Positions 8,240 to 16,935 of a DNA stretch of 64,000 bases are shown one piece after another. Within the stretch, counting starts at the first letter, position 1. The number at the start of each line of letters is the position of its first letter. The position numbers were made by a program, and so were the translations under genes. The notes beneath the pieces are model-generated. The model was not told the origin of the DNA. It searched no databases and worked only from the letters and a program-made list of their open reading frames with translations. The stretch comes from Streptomyces sp. SCSIO 30461 (GTDB lineage Bacteria > Actinomycetota > Actinomycetes > Streptomycetales > Streptomycetaceae): the NCBI RefSeq assembly GCF_037023745.1, contig NZ_CP146101.1, positions 1,674,001 to 1,738,000 of the forward strand, in the 5' to 3' direction.

Positions 8240-9292
8240 GTGCGATCCATCTGGAACGGCGCGATCTCCTTCGGGCTGGTCAGCATCCCGATCAAGCTGG
8301 TGAACGCCACCGAGAACCGTTCGATCTCCTTCCGGCAGATCCACACCAGTGACGGAGGGCGGATCCGTTACCGCAAGGTCTGCGAGCTGGAGGACGAGGA
8401 GGTCCCGACGGCGGAGATCGGCAAGGCGTACGAGGACGCTGACGGGACGATGATCCCGATCACCGACCAGGACCTCGCCTCGCTTCCGCTGCCGACCGCG
8501 AAGACGATCGACATCGTGGCGTTCGTCGCCGCGGACCAGATCGACCCGCTCCAGATGGATACGGCGTACTACCTCTCCGCGAACGGGGTCCCGGCTGCCA
8601 AGCCCTACACGCTGCTGCGCGAGGCACTCAAACGGAGCAAGAAGGTGGCGGTGGCCAAGTTCGCGCTCAGGGGGCGGGAGCGGCTGGGCATGCTGAGGGT
8701 GGTCGGCGATGTGATCGCCATGCACGGACTGCTCTGGCCGGACGAGATCCGCCAGCCCGACGGCGTGGCCCCGGAGACCGATGTGACGGTCCGCGACGCC
8801 GAGCTCGACCTCGCGGACGCGCTCATGGACACCCTCGGCGAAGTCGATCTCGCCTCGCTGCACGACGACTACCGGACGGCGGTCGAAGAGCTGATCGCCG
8901 CCAGGGCCGACGGCGTGGAGCTGGAGCCGGAGCGCGCCCCGGCCGCCGGTGGCGGCAAGGTCATCGACCTGATGGCCGCATTGGAGAGCAGTGTCCGGGC
9001 GGCGAAGGAGGCGCGCGGCGCCGAAGCGGAGGCAGCCGGCGGTGATGTCACGGAGCTGAGGCCTCGCAAGGAAGCAAAGGAAGCGGCGGAGTCCGCCCCG
9101 AAGGCTGCCAAGGCCACACCCAAGGAGACGGGCGGCAAGAAGTCCACGTCCACCGCGAAGAAGACCGCCGCGTCACGGTCGACGAAGTCCACGGCCGCCA
9201 AGAAGGCGTCGGGGGCGAAGTCCGCGACCGCCAAGTCCACGGCCAAGAAGCCCACGGCGAAGAAGGCGACGCCGCGGAAGAAGGCCTCCTGA
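8240..9292 (+). CDS. ku: DNA end-binding protein Ku with Lys/Ala-rich tail
   Basis: 350 residues from a GTG start with AAAGGGAT upstream. The N-terminal MRSIWNGAISFGLVSIPIKL is the classic bacterial Ku start, followed by the beta-barrel bridge core to about residue 250. The last 95 residues are a histone H1-like basic tail of repeated KKSTSTAKKTAA/AKKPTAKKAT units. Ku homodimers encircle DNA ends and recruit the LigD activities encoded by the two divergent genes. Lysine-rich tails of Streptomyces and mycobacterial Ku proteins are known to add DNA binding beyond the ring; that this tail does so is inference. Confidence 0.95.
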   Translation: MRSIWNGAISFGLVSIPIKLVNATENRSISFRQIHTSDGGRIRYRKVCELEDEEVPTAEIGKAYEDADGTMIPITDQDLASLPLPTAKTIDIVAFVAADQIDPLQMDTAYYLSANGVPAAKPYTLLREALKRSKKVAVAKFALRGRERLGMLRVVGDVIAMHGLLWPDEIRQPDGVAPETDVTVRDAELDLADALMDTLGEVDLASLHDDYRTAVEELIAARADGVELEPERAPAAGGGKVIDLMAALESSVRAAKEARGAEAEAAGGDVTELRPRKEAKEAAESAPKAAKATPKETGGKKSTSTAKKTAASRSTKSTAAKKASGAKSATAKSTAKKPTAKKATPRKKAS

Positions 9293-9345
9293 CCGGTCGG
9301 GCTCCCGGCCTCCGGTCGGCCCGTCCCGCGGTCCCCTCGGCGCGT

Positions 9346-10455
9346 TCAGGACGTCGACGGCTCGACGCTCACCGTGCGGTCGGGCGCCTCAGGCGCCATG
9401 AACTCCAGCAGATCCGCGCCCTCCTGCTCCAGCGCCTTTCGGGACGCCTTCGGCAGGCGCCCGAACGGTTCGAGGACGAGGGTCGCCGTGCCGCGCTCGC
9501 GAGTGACCCGCCACATCCCCGCCACGAACCCGTCGACCAGGAACGTCGCCCGGATGATGCCGTTGCGGGTGAAGATCGCCGACCGCCGCCGCTCGTCCAG
9601 GATGCGGGAGCGGTCGTCATGGGCGAGCAGCACGTTGTCGAACTCCGGCAGGAACCGCACCGGTGCCTCGGTCTCGGGATCCGGCAGGGGCGCGTCCGGC
9701 AGGTCGAACAGCTCCCGCCCGTCCTCGTCCCGAAGGGCCCGCAGACGTGAGCCCAGCCGGTCCACCACCTCACGCAGGCGGGTCAGTCCCGACCACATCT
9801 GGACGTCCTTCACCGATGCCGGGCCGTACGCGCGCAGATAGCGCAGCACCAGGTCGTCCACGGTCGCTCCGGTGCCCAGCGGCCGGCCCAGCCAGGCCTC
9901 CGCCGTCGCGTACCGGGTCAAGCCGCCGACGCCCCAGATGCCGCGTGGCGGCACCTGCACCAGCGGGAGCCGGCCGCGGGCGGCGTTCGCCAGCCCGTCG
10001 GGGTCGCGCTCCGGCCAACGCGCGGCCAGTGCCGCTCCCAGCTCCTTGGTGGTCAGCGGCTCATCGGCCAGCGCCTCACGAACGGCCGTGTCCAAGTCGT
10101 CGGGCTCCAGGTCCGCGACCGCCTTCGCGAACCTCGCCACCCCGCGTACCTGCCGGTCCAGCACGGGCTGCACCAGCGGGCGCAGCGCCAGGCAGTCCTC
10201 GGCGGTGACCAGATGCACGGTGGCCCTCAGCAGCGCGACACGAACCGCTTCCCGCCCGGTGAGCAACTCGGCGAGCTCCTCGTGGCGGAAGCCGGTCAGC
10301 CGGGTCCACAGGCCCACGTAGGGCGGCGCGGGCGCCTGGGCCTGCATACCGACGAGCCGGGCGATGGCCTCCGCCGCAGTCAGCGGCTGTCGGCGCAGCA
10401 GCAACTGGCGCTCCAGCAGCGCACGGTTCAGGGCGCGTGGGCCGAGTGTGGTCAT
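9346..10455 (-). CDS. AlkZ-like winged-helix DNA glycosylase family protein (HTH_42)
   Basis: 369 residues from ATG 10455 with AAGGGG upstream. The N-terminal RLVGMQAQAPAPPYVGLWTRL contains the Q38-A39-Q40 (QxQ) motif of AlkZ-type glycosylases, and the tandem winged-helix layout (RYLRAYGPASVKDVQMWSGL near the middle, the C-terminal barrel part FLPEFDNVLLAHDDRSRI) matches the family. Characterised members unhook interstrand crosslinks or excise bulky alkylated bases. Many Streptomyces carry paralogues of unknown substrate, some beside the toxic product they protect against. Here it is convergent with ku and divergent from a drug exporter. Confidence 0.8.
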   Translation of the reverse strand: MTTLGPRALNRALLERQLLLRRQPLTAAEAIARLVGMQAQAPAPPYVGLWTRLTGFRHEELAELLTGREAVRVALLRATVHLVTAEDCLALRPLVQPVLDRQVRGVARFAKAVADLEPDDLDTAVREALADEPLTTKELGAALAARWPERDPDGLANAARGRLPLVQVPPRGIWGVGGLTRYATAEAWLGRPLGTGATVDDLVLRYLRAYGPASVKDVQMWSGLTRLREVVDRLGSRLRALRDEDGRELFDLPDAPLPDPETEAPVRFLPEFDNVLLAHDDRSRILDERRRSAIFTRNGIIRATFLVDGFVAGMWRVTRERGTATLVLEPFGRLPKASRKALEQEGADLLEFMAPEAPDRTVSVEPSTS

Positions 10456-10658
10456 GGAACGCCCCTTGTGGCAGTGTCTGGGGTGCCGTGAGACGCGGCG
10501 GAGGACATGCGGTGCACCCCCCACTCTGCCCTGTTCCGCTCGCGGGGACCTTGAGCGCGTCTCGAACCGGCGCCCGGCCGGCGCTCGCTTCGCCCGCGTA
10601 ATCCTTTAAGTACTCCAGGCATATTCGAGCACGCCTCCAATGACGCTGGCTATACCGA

Positions 10659-10679
10659 GTGATGACCACCTGTCACCAC
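10659..10679. promoter_or_regulatory. Imperfect palindrome just upstream of the MFS exporter gene
   Basis: GTGATGAC-N5-GTCACCAC, 7 of 8 arm positions matching, directly before the ribosome binding site AGGAGTGAGAC. It could be an operator for a TetR-type repressor, but no regulator gene is nearby. Low confidence. Confidence 0.3.
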
Positions 10680-10691
10680 GAGGAGTGAGAC

Positions 10692-12428
10692 GTGACCTCC
10701 ACCAACATCCGGCCGACGGACACCGACAGCGAGTCTCCGCCTCCGGCCGAAGCCGTCGCGGTGCAGCCCTCCGGGGCGGGGGTTTCGCCCGCCCCGGACA
10801 AGCGCCGCTGGGCGGCGTTCGTCATCATGACCGTCGCCACGTTCCTCGACATGCTCGACGGCAGCATCGTCAACGTGGCCATCCCGACCATCCAGCACGA
10901 GCTCGGCGCCAGCTACGGCGCCGTCCAGTGGATCACCGCCGGCTACGTCATGGCGTTCGCCCTGATGCTGATCACCGGCGGCCGGCTCGGTGACATCTAC
11001 GGCCGCAGGAAGATGTTCCTGCTCGGTGTCGCCGGCTTCACCATCGCATCGCTGCTCTGCGGCATCGCCATGAACCCCGAAATGCTCATCGCGTCCCGGC
11101 TGCTGCAGGGCGCCGCGGCGGGCATCATGGTGCCGCAGGTGCTCTCCATCATCCACGTGACCTTCCCGGACAACGAGAAGGGGACGGTCTTCGCCGTCCA
11201 CGGCACCGTCGGCGGTATCGCCGCCACCATCGCCCCGCTCATCGGCGGTGTGATCGTCGCGGCCGACATCTTCGGCTGGGACTGGCGCCCGATCTTCCTC
11301 GTCAACGTGCCGCTGGGCGTCGTCGGCTTCTTCCTCGGCCTCAAGTACATCCCCGAGTCCAAGGCGCCGCACGCGCTCCGTGTGGACCTCCCCGGTGTCG
11401 CACTCGCCACCCTGGGTCTGCTGCTGCTGCTCGCCCCGCTGACCTTCGGCCGTGAGCTCGGCTGGCCGGCTTGGGCGTTCGCCTCCATGGTCGCCGGAGT
11501 CGCGGTGCTCATCGGCTTCGTGGCGTACGAGCGCCGCAGGAGCCTGACGAACGGTTCGCCGCTGGTGGCGCTCAACCTGTTCAAGGCGCGCAGCTTCAGC
11601 TCGGCCCTCGGGCTGATGCTGGCCTGCTTCACTTTCACCGGCATGTTCATGCTGGCTCTGTACATGTACATGCAGCTCGGTCTGGGCTGGAGCGCGCTGC
11701 GCGCCGGTGTGACCCTGCTGGCCTTCGCGTTCGGCGCCTTCATCACCGCCTCGGCCTCCGTGATCGTGCTCGTTCCGAAGTTCGGCCGCACCGTGGTGCA
11801 GATGGGCGCGGTGGGCATCGCCCTCGGTCTCGGACTGTTCCTGTGGATCAACGGCAGCAGCGACGGGGACATCACCAGCTGGAGCATCGCCCCCGCCCTG
11901 TTCGTCATCGGTCTGGGCTTCGGTGCCGCCGCCACCCCGATCTCCCTGTTCGGCCTCAAGGACGTGCCGCACGAGGACGCGGGATCGGCGTCCGGTCTCA
12001 TCAACACCATGCAGCAGCTCGGCTTCACCATCGGTATCGCCGTCGTCTCGCTGTCCTTCTTCGCCCCGCTGGGTTCCGCCGCGACGGGCAGCGCGGACGA
12101 GTTGGCACCCAAGCTGCGCCAGGAGCTGGTTGCTGCCGGTGTCCCGGCCGAGCAACTCGGCGCCGCCACCACGGCCTACCAGCACTGCGTCAACGAGCGC
12201 TTCGGCGGGGAGAACGCCTCCGAGGAGCCTGCGGACTGCGTGGCACCGGCCGTCCGCGGCAACGAGAAGGCCGTCGCCGCGGTGCGGTCGTACGAGCAGC
12301 AGGCAGGTGCGCGGACCTTCTCCGGCGCCTTCCAGTTCACCCTGTACACCGGCCTCGGCTTCATCGTCGTCGCCTTCCTCGCGGCGGGTGCGCTGCCCCG
12401 CCGGGTGAGCGCGCCTGGCCAGGGCTGA
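10692..12428 (+). CDS. DHA2-family MFS multidrug exporter (EmrB/QacA type)
   Basis: 578 residues, GTG start with AGGAG 8 nt upstream. After a 35-residue cytoplasmic lead there are about 14 membrane segments. Family motifs are LDMLDGSIVNVAIPTI (motif D1, TM1), GGRLGDIYGRRK (motif A between TM2 and TM3) and the antiporter motif C region in TM5. A hydrophilic loop near 434-540 sits before the last segment. It exports drugs or toxic metabolites by proton antiport. The transcript ends at the strong hairpin at 12496-12536. Its substrate cannot be read from sequence. Confidence 0.9.
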   Translation: MTSTNIRPTDTDSESPPPAEAVAVQPSGAGVSPAPDKRRWAAFVIMTVATFLDMLDGSIVNVAIPTIQHELGASYGAVQWITAGYVMAFALMLITGGRLGDIYGRRKMFLLGVAGFTIASLLCGIAMNPEMLIASRLLQGAAAGIMVPQVLSIIHVTFPDNEKGTVFAVHGTVGGIAATIAPLIGGVIVAADIFGWDWRPIFLVNVPLGVVGFFLGLKYIPESKAPHALRVDLPGVALATLGLLLLLAPLTFGRELGWPAWAFASMVAGVAVLIGFVAYERRRSLTNGSPLVALNLFKARSFSSALGLMLACFTFTGMFMLALYMYMQLGLGWSALRAGVTLLAFAFGAFITASASVIVLVPKFGRTVVQMGAVGIALGLGLFLWINGSSDGDITSWSIAPALFVIGLGFGAAATPISLFGLKDVPHEDAGSASGLINTMQQLGFTIGIAVVSLSFFAPLGSAATGSADELAPKLRQELVAAGVPAEQLGAATTAYQHCVNERFGGENASEEPADCVAPAVRGNEKAVAAVRSYEQQAGARTFSGAFQFTLYTGLGFIVVAFLAAGALPRRVSAPGQG

Positions 12429-12495
12429 CCTGACCGGCGCCGCTCTGACGGGCGCGTCTCCGGACGAGTCCGGCGGCGCGGTACACCACACCACA

Positions 12496-12536
12496 ACGAG
12501 GAGGCCTCCGGACCAAGGGTCCGGAGGCCTCCTCGT
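12496..12536. terminator. Perfect 19-bp hairpin, bidirectional terminator
   Basis: Arms 12496-12514 and 12518-12536 are exact reverse complements (ACGAGGAGGCCTCCGGACC) around a 3-nt loop. It lies between convergent genes and can serve both. Confidence 0.9.
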
Positions 12537-12552
12537 GTGTGTCCGTGCCGCA

Positions 12553-13080
12553 TCAGCCGATGCGGGTGGCCTTCGACTCGACGGCGATCGGGCCGGTCCA
12601 GGGAGTGCCGTCCTCCATGTCGATGAAGGCGGTCCCGTCGGTCGTGAAGCCCTTCTTGTCGAAGCTGCCGACGTGGACGGCGTTGATGGAGCCGAGTTCG
12701 TTGCCGTTCTCGTCCCGGTGCGCGTGGTGCGTGATCCAGAAGCTGAACGACTTCCCGGAACCCTTCTTCCAGATGCCCGTACCCTCCAGCGGAGGTGTGG
12801 CGGAGCCCGGCTTGTTGACACAGCGGATCCTCTGGTCCGCGGTCACGTCGCAGATGATCCAGGAGTACAGCGGCGGGTCCTGGGCGTGGATGGTTATCAC
12901 CACGTCCCACTTCCCGACCGGGCTCGCCGCCTTGTGGGCCGCGGCGGCGGACACGGACTGCTCGACGCTGCCGGCGGCGGCGGTGGCGGGAACGGCTGCC
13001 GGCACGATCATGGCGAGCAGCACGGCCGCGACCGCGCCCGTGGCGCGGCGGCTGACACGTGTCCGGGTGGTAGCGCTCAT
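12553..13080 (-). CDS. Secreted protein of unknown function, possible small beta-barrel
   Basis: 175 residues from ATG 13080. The N-terminus has twin arginines (VSRRATGA), a hydrophobic core and an AxA-type cleavage site near 35, so export by Sec or Tat is expected. The mature part starts near GKWDVVITIHAQ and alternates strands (YSWIICDVTADQRIRCV, FSFWITHHAHRD, TDGTAFIDMEDG). The early Gly-x-Trp and strand pattern recall lipocalin-like barrels; this is only a resemblance. There are two Cys in the mature chain that could form a disulphide. I do not recognise the family. Confidence 0.6.
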   Translation of the reverse strand: MSATTRTRVSRRATGAVAAVLLAMIVPAAVPATAAAGSVEQSVSAAAAHKAASPVGKWDVVITIHAQDPPLYSWIICDVTADQRIRCVNKPGSATPPLEGTGIWKKGSGKSFSFWITHHAHRDENGNELGSINAVHVGSFDKKGFTTDGTAFIDMEDGTPWTGPIAVESKATRIG

Positions 13081-13379
13081 CGGTGCGTCTCCTCGGATCA
13101 GGCCCGGGGTGCGGGCTGTTGGGTGGGCGTAGGGTCCCCGCAGGTGCTCGACACCATGTCCAGGACAGGTGGAGACGTACCGGAACGACCCGGGCATGCC
13201 GGACGGCCGACCCGGGTCGTGATCACCCTGGCCGGCCGTTCGGAGCGGAACGCCCTGGCGTCCTCCTTCGCTTCTGTGCCGACTGCTCCCAACCGTTCCC
13301 GGTGTTGCGGGCCGCTCCGATCCGTTCCCGCTGTGGACCGGCTGTTCCCGGGTCTTCCCGGCTCTCCCGCGGTCAGCGC

Positions 13380-14231
13380 CTAACCGGCGGGTGCGTCCCC
13401 GAACGCACCGAGATGCTCCTCGACCCACTGCCGGAAGGTGCGCGCGGGCGCGCCCGTCCACGGCTCGCAGGTGGCGGACGTGTCGGCGGGTTGGGCGAGC
13501 GCCGCCTCCCACTGGTCGAGCAACGAGGTGAGCACCGGCGGTGGCACGAACCTGCCCATGGTCTCCGCCGCCTCGGCGCGGTCCATGTCGCGTACGTGGA
13601 TCTCCCGCCCCAGCAGGTCGGCGATGATGCCTACCTCGGCGCGGAAGCTCAGCGACTGGGGCCCGGAGAGCGGGACGGCCTCGGGCATCCCGGAACCCTC
13701 GGCGAGCGCCGCCGCGGCCACGTCCGCCACGTCGGCGTCGTGCACCGGAGCCATCTGGGCATCCGCGAACGGCTGCTGTACCGCGCGGCCCTCCCGGATG
13801 TCGGTGCTCCAGCCCAGTGCGTTGCTGGCGAAGGCTCCCGGCCGCAGCAGTACATGGGGCAGTCCGGAGGCGAAGACGGCCTCCTCCACTACGCGGTGGT
13901 GCCGTGCCAGGGGGTCCTGGTCGGCGCCGGGCAGCAGCACGGTGTTGGACGACAGAACCACGACCTTCCGTACGCCCGCTTCGTCCGCGGCCTTCAGGAA
14001 GTCCGCGACGCCGTCCGGCTCCGCGTACAGGAACACCCGGGTGACACCGTCCAGCGCGGCACGGTAGGTGCCCGGTTCCCGGAGATCGAGTGTGACGGTC
14101 TGCACACCCGGGGGGACGGCGAGATCACCGGATCTGCGACTGGAGGCGCGCAGGGACCCTCCGGCGGCGTGCAGGCGTGTGACGACCTGGCTGCCGATGT
14201 TGCCGCGCGCTCCAGTGACGAGAATGGTCAC
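13380..14231 (-). CDS. NmrA-type NAD(P)-binding oxidoreductase
   Basis: 283 residues from GTG 14231 with GGGAG upstream. The N-terminus VTILVTGARGNIGSQVV is a Rossmann dinucleotide-binding loop (TGxxGxxG). Later segments LDGVTRVFLYAEP, GVRKVVVLSSNTVL and LPHVLLRPGAFASNAL follow the atypical short-chain dehydrogenase/NmrA layout without the YxxxK pair. Members act as NADP sensors or quinone reductases (QOR2-like). It is divergent from the P450 gene across 345 bp. Substrate unknown. Confidence 0.78.
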   Translation of the reverse strand: MTILVTGARGNIGSQVVTRLHAAGGSLRASSRRSGDLAVPPGVQTVTLDLREPGTYRAALDGVTRVFLYAEPDGVADFLKAADEAGVRKVVVLSSNTVLLPGADQDPLARHHRVVEEAVFASGLPHVLLRPGAFASNALGWSTDIREGRAVQQPFADAQMAPVHDADVADVAAAALAEGSGMPEAVPLSGPQSLSFRAEVGIIADLLGREIHVRDMDRAEAAETMGRFVPPPVLTSLLDQWEAALAQPADTSATCEPWTGAPARTFRQWVEEHLGAFGDAPAG

Positions 14232-14576
14232 GAGAAACTCCCGTGGTCGATGACGTGCTTTCGATGGCCCCGTGAGACGGGGCGTGCGGTCGGCGGCCAT
14301 GACGGCCTAGACCACTTGAAGCACCGTTCCGGTTAGACCTCGGATGCCGGTCGAGGGGGGCTCGGGTGGAGCCGGACACTGCTGACTGGCTGCGCTTTTG
14401 AAGGGGAGAGCGGATCATCAGAGCTGGTTTCCGGCCATGCGTGGCCGTTCCGCTACCGGCTCTTTCCGGCCATGGGCCGTCGGCTTCGCTGCTTCCTCCA
14501 TCGGCACTCCAGCGCTCGTCCCTAGGGTCCTTCGCGACATCCGCCGCGCAGGCGCCGCCCGAGGAGACCCCCCGCC
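14232..14576. other. Divergent intergenic region between the NmrA-type and P450 genes
   Basis: 345 bp that must hold promoters for both flanking genes. Two direct copies of TAGACC occur near 14309 and 14335 on the plus strand. No RNA gene or clear promoter consensus seen. Confidence 0.35.
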
Positions 14577-15806
14577 ATGGCCCGCTCCGAAGATCTTCCC
14601 CGGTTCCCGTTCCCAGGATCGAGCCATCGCGGCCCTGACCCGCTCTTCGGTCGGCTGCGAGCCGAGCGGCCCGTCGTCCGGGTGACCACCGCCAACGGCA
14701 CGCCGGCCTGGCTGATCACCCGACATGAGGACATCCGCACCGCGTTGGAGGACTCGCGCCTGAGCCGGGCCGCGACCTACGAACCGTCCGCGCCGCAGTT
14801 CGATGGGCTGTTCCAGGCGCCTCCGGGAATGATCATCTCGCTGGACCCGCCCGACCACACCCGGCTTCGGGCGCTCGCCGTCCAGGCGTTCTCGCCGGAA
14901 CGGATCGAGCGCATGCGGCCGAGGGTGCGGCAGCTCGTGGACGAGTTGCTCGGCCTGGCCGAGAAGGAGGCGGCCGAAGGGCCGGTGGATCTGCTCGGCG
15001 CCTTCACCGGGCCGCTGGCCCTGTCCGTGATCTGCGAACTGCTGGGCGTCCCCGAAGCGGACAGGACGGTGTTCCACGGCTGGATACGGCAGTTCGCCGA
15101 CGTGGGCGGATCCCAGGACGAGGCGGTCGCGGCCCGGGAGCAGCTGGGCGCCTATATGGCAGGCCTGGTGACGGGCAGGGCACAGGCCCCCGGCGACGAC
15201 GTGCTCTCCGCCCTGATCGCCGCCCGGCTCGGCGACGACCGGCTGAGTACCGAGGAGCTGATCGGGCTGGGCTACACCCTGCTCGGCGCGGGCGGCGACT
15301 CGTCCGCGAGCCAGCTCGCCAACTCGGTGCTCACCCTGCTCTCCCGCCACCGCGACGTCTGGCGGCGGCTGGGGGAGCACCCCGAGGAGGTGCCCGAGGC
15401 CGTCGAGGAGCTGCTGCGCGGAGTCAACCTGCTCGGCGACGACACCTCAGGCCTGCCCCGTATCGCCACCGATGACATCACCATCGGCGGGGTCACCATC
15501 CCGGCCGGGGACGCCGTCTTCCTCGCCTTCGCGTCGGCCAACCGGGACGAGTCCGTCTTCGCCGACCCGGACCGGCTGGACTTCCGCAGGTCCCACAACC
15601 CGCACCTCTCGTTCGGGCACGGTATGCACCGCTGTCTGGGCGCAGCCCTGGCCCGGATCGAGATCGCCGTGGCCGTCGAGGAGCTGACCCGGCGCTACCC
15701 TGACGCGCTGTTGGCGGTGCCGGAGGACGAACTCGCCTGGCAGCGGGGCGATGTGAACCACCGCCTCGTCGCGTTGCCCGTCCGACTGCACGGCGCTACC
15801 GGCTGA
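14577..15806 (+). CDS. Cytochrome P450 (class I bacterial type)
   Basis: 409 residues, ATG with GAGGAGA upstream. The haem loop is FGHGMHRCLG with ligand Cys near 353. The K-helix ExxR is EELLR. The I-helix reads LLGAGGDSSASQ, where the usual acid-Thr pair (E/D-T) is D-S; Ser at this position is unusual but tolerated in some P450s. It needs a ferredoxin partner, which is not encoded here. It ends 13 bp from the convergent diaminopropionate operon and could tailor that product, but the opposite strand and absence of shared signals leave this open. Confidence 0.93.
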   Translation: MARSEDLPRFPFPGSSHRGPDPLFGRLRAERPVVRVTTANGTPAWLITRHEDIRTALEDSRLSRAATYEPSAPQFDGLFQAPPGMIISLDPPDHTRLRALAVQAFSPERIERMRPRVRQLVDELLGLAEKEAAEGPVDLLGAFTGPLALSVICELLGVPEADRTVFHGWIRQFADVGGSQDEAVAAREQLGAYMAGLVTGRAQAPGDDVLSALIAARLGDDRLSTEELIGLGYTLLGAGGDSSASQLANSVLTLLSRHRDVWRRLGEHPEEVPEAVEELLRGVNLLGDDTSGLPRIATDDITIGGVTIPAGDAVFLAFASANRDESVFADPDRLDFRRSHNPHLSFGHGMHRCLGAALARIEIAVAVEELTRRYPDALLAVPEDELAWQRGDVNHRLVALPVRLHGATG

Positions 15807-15819
15807 GGAACGTCGGGGT

Positions 15820-16866
15820 TCACATCCCACCGGACGGATCGTCGGCGGTCTCGGGTTCGGGCGCGGGCATGCGTCCGGATTCCGCCTCGGCGTCGGTATC
15901 GGCGGCCGCGTTGAACAGCTCGTCCCCGTACAGGTCCTCCAGCCAGTTGGCGTGGTAGACGGTGTCGAGATAGCGCTCGCCGAGGTCAGGGGCGATCGCC
16001 ACCGCCGTGAGCCCGGGCGTCCAGTGCCGGTCGAGCCATCCCAGCGCCCCGCTCACCACCGTGCCGGTGGAGCCCCCGAAGAGGAACCCGTGCCGTGCCA
16101 GGCGGTGGCAGGCCCGGATGGTGTCCACCTCCTCGACGCGGATCACCTCGTCCACGTACGACTCGTCGAGCAGCGGGGGGCGCATGCTCATGCCGAGGCC
16201 GGGGATCATCCGGCGTCCGGGCGGGCCCCCGAAGGCCACCGAGCCCACGCTGTCCAGGGCGATGATCCGCACCGGGCGGTGCCACTCCCTGAAGAAGCGC
16301 GCGCAGCCCATCAGGGTCCCGGTGGTGCCGGCCCCGATGAACAGCACGTCGAGCTGTGGGAAGCTCCTGGCGATCTCGGGGGCGGTCGTACGGTGGTGGG
16401 CTTTCCAGTTGCTCGGATTGGTGTACTGGCTGAGCCATACGTACCGCGAGTCGGACGCGCACAGCGCACGGACGTAGTCGAGCCGGGCGCCCAGGAATCC
16501 GCCGTTCGCCTCCTGGCCCGCGATGACATGCACCTGGCTGCCCAGGGCCTCCATCATCAGTCTCGTGGAGAGGTTGCAGCGCGAGTCGGTGACGCACAGG
16601 AACTGGTAGCCCTTACTGGCGGCGATCATGCTCAGCGCGACGCCCAGATTGCCGGAAGACGACTCGACCAGGATGGAGTCCGGACCCAGGGTGCCGTCCC
16701 GTTCCGCGGCCTCCACCATCTCCACGGCCGCTTTCAGCTTGATGGAACCTGCGAAGTTGAATCCCTCGCACTTCAGGAAGAGGGCATGCCCGTCTCCGAA
16801 GACCGACTTGAGGTCGACATAGAGATCGTCCTCGTTGAAGGCGTAGGGATCGGATATGACTGGCAC
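15820..16866 (-). CDS. SbnA-like PLP-dependent N-(2-amino-2-carboxyethyl)-L-glutamate synthase
   Basis: 348 residues from GTG 16866, chosen because AGGAGG lies just upstream; an ATG 14 codons earlier would span it. The fold is the cysteine synthase/OASS family: NFAGSIKLKAA with PLP lysine K43, ESSSGNLGVALSMIAASKG (phosphate/substrate loop) and GAGTTGTLMGCARFF. SbnA-type enzymes join O-phospho-L-serine and L-glutamate, the first step to L-2,3-diaminopropionate. The motif is SIKLK rather than the SxKDR of cysteine synthases, as in the viomycin/capreomycin-type homologues. It is last in the operon, after sbnB. Confidence 0.83.
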   Translation of the reverse strand: MPVISDPYAFNEDDLYVDLKSVFGDGHALFLKCEGFNFAGSIKLKAAVEMVEAAERDGTLGPDSILVESSSGNLGVALSMIAASKGYQFLCVTDSRCNLSTRLMMEALGSQVHVIAGQEANGGFLGARLDYVRALCASDSRYVWLSQYTNPSNWKAHHRTTAPEIARSFPQLDVLFIGAGTTGTLMGCARFFREWHRPVRIIALDSVGSVAFGGPPGRRMIPGLGMSMRPPLLDESYVDEVIRVEEVDTIRACHRLARHGFLFGGSTGTVVSGALGWLDRHWTPGLTAVAIAPDLGERYLDTVYHANWLEDLYGDELFNAAADTDAEAESGRMPAPEPETADDPSGGM

Positions 16867-16935
16867 GATGGCCTCCTCAGGAAGCAGGGCCGTGCGGATG
16901 CCCCACATCCGGCCGTGGGCGGTTCGTGGTGGCTC

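Noticed and set aside
10692..12428. The MFS exporter as transporter of the Dap product
   Set aside because: It is 3.4 kb from the operon with unrelated genes between and its own terminator; no link can be shown.
10650..12821. Open minus-strand frame of 723 codons opposite the MFS gene
   Set aside because: His/Glu/Gly-rich nonsense translation, runs across the strong terminator at 12496-12536.
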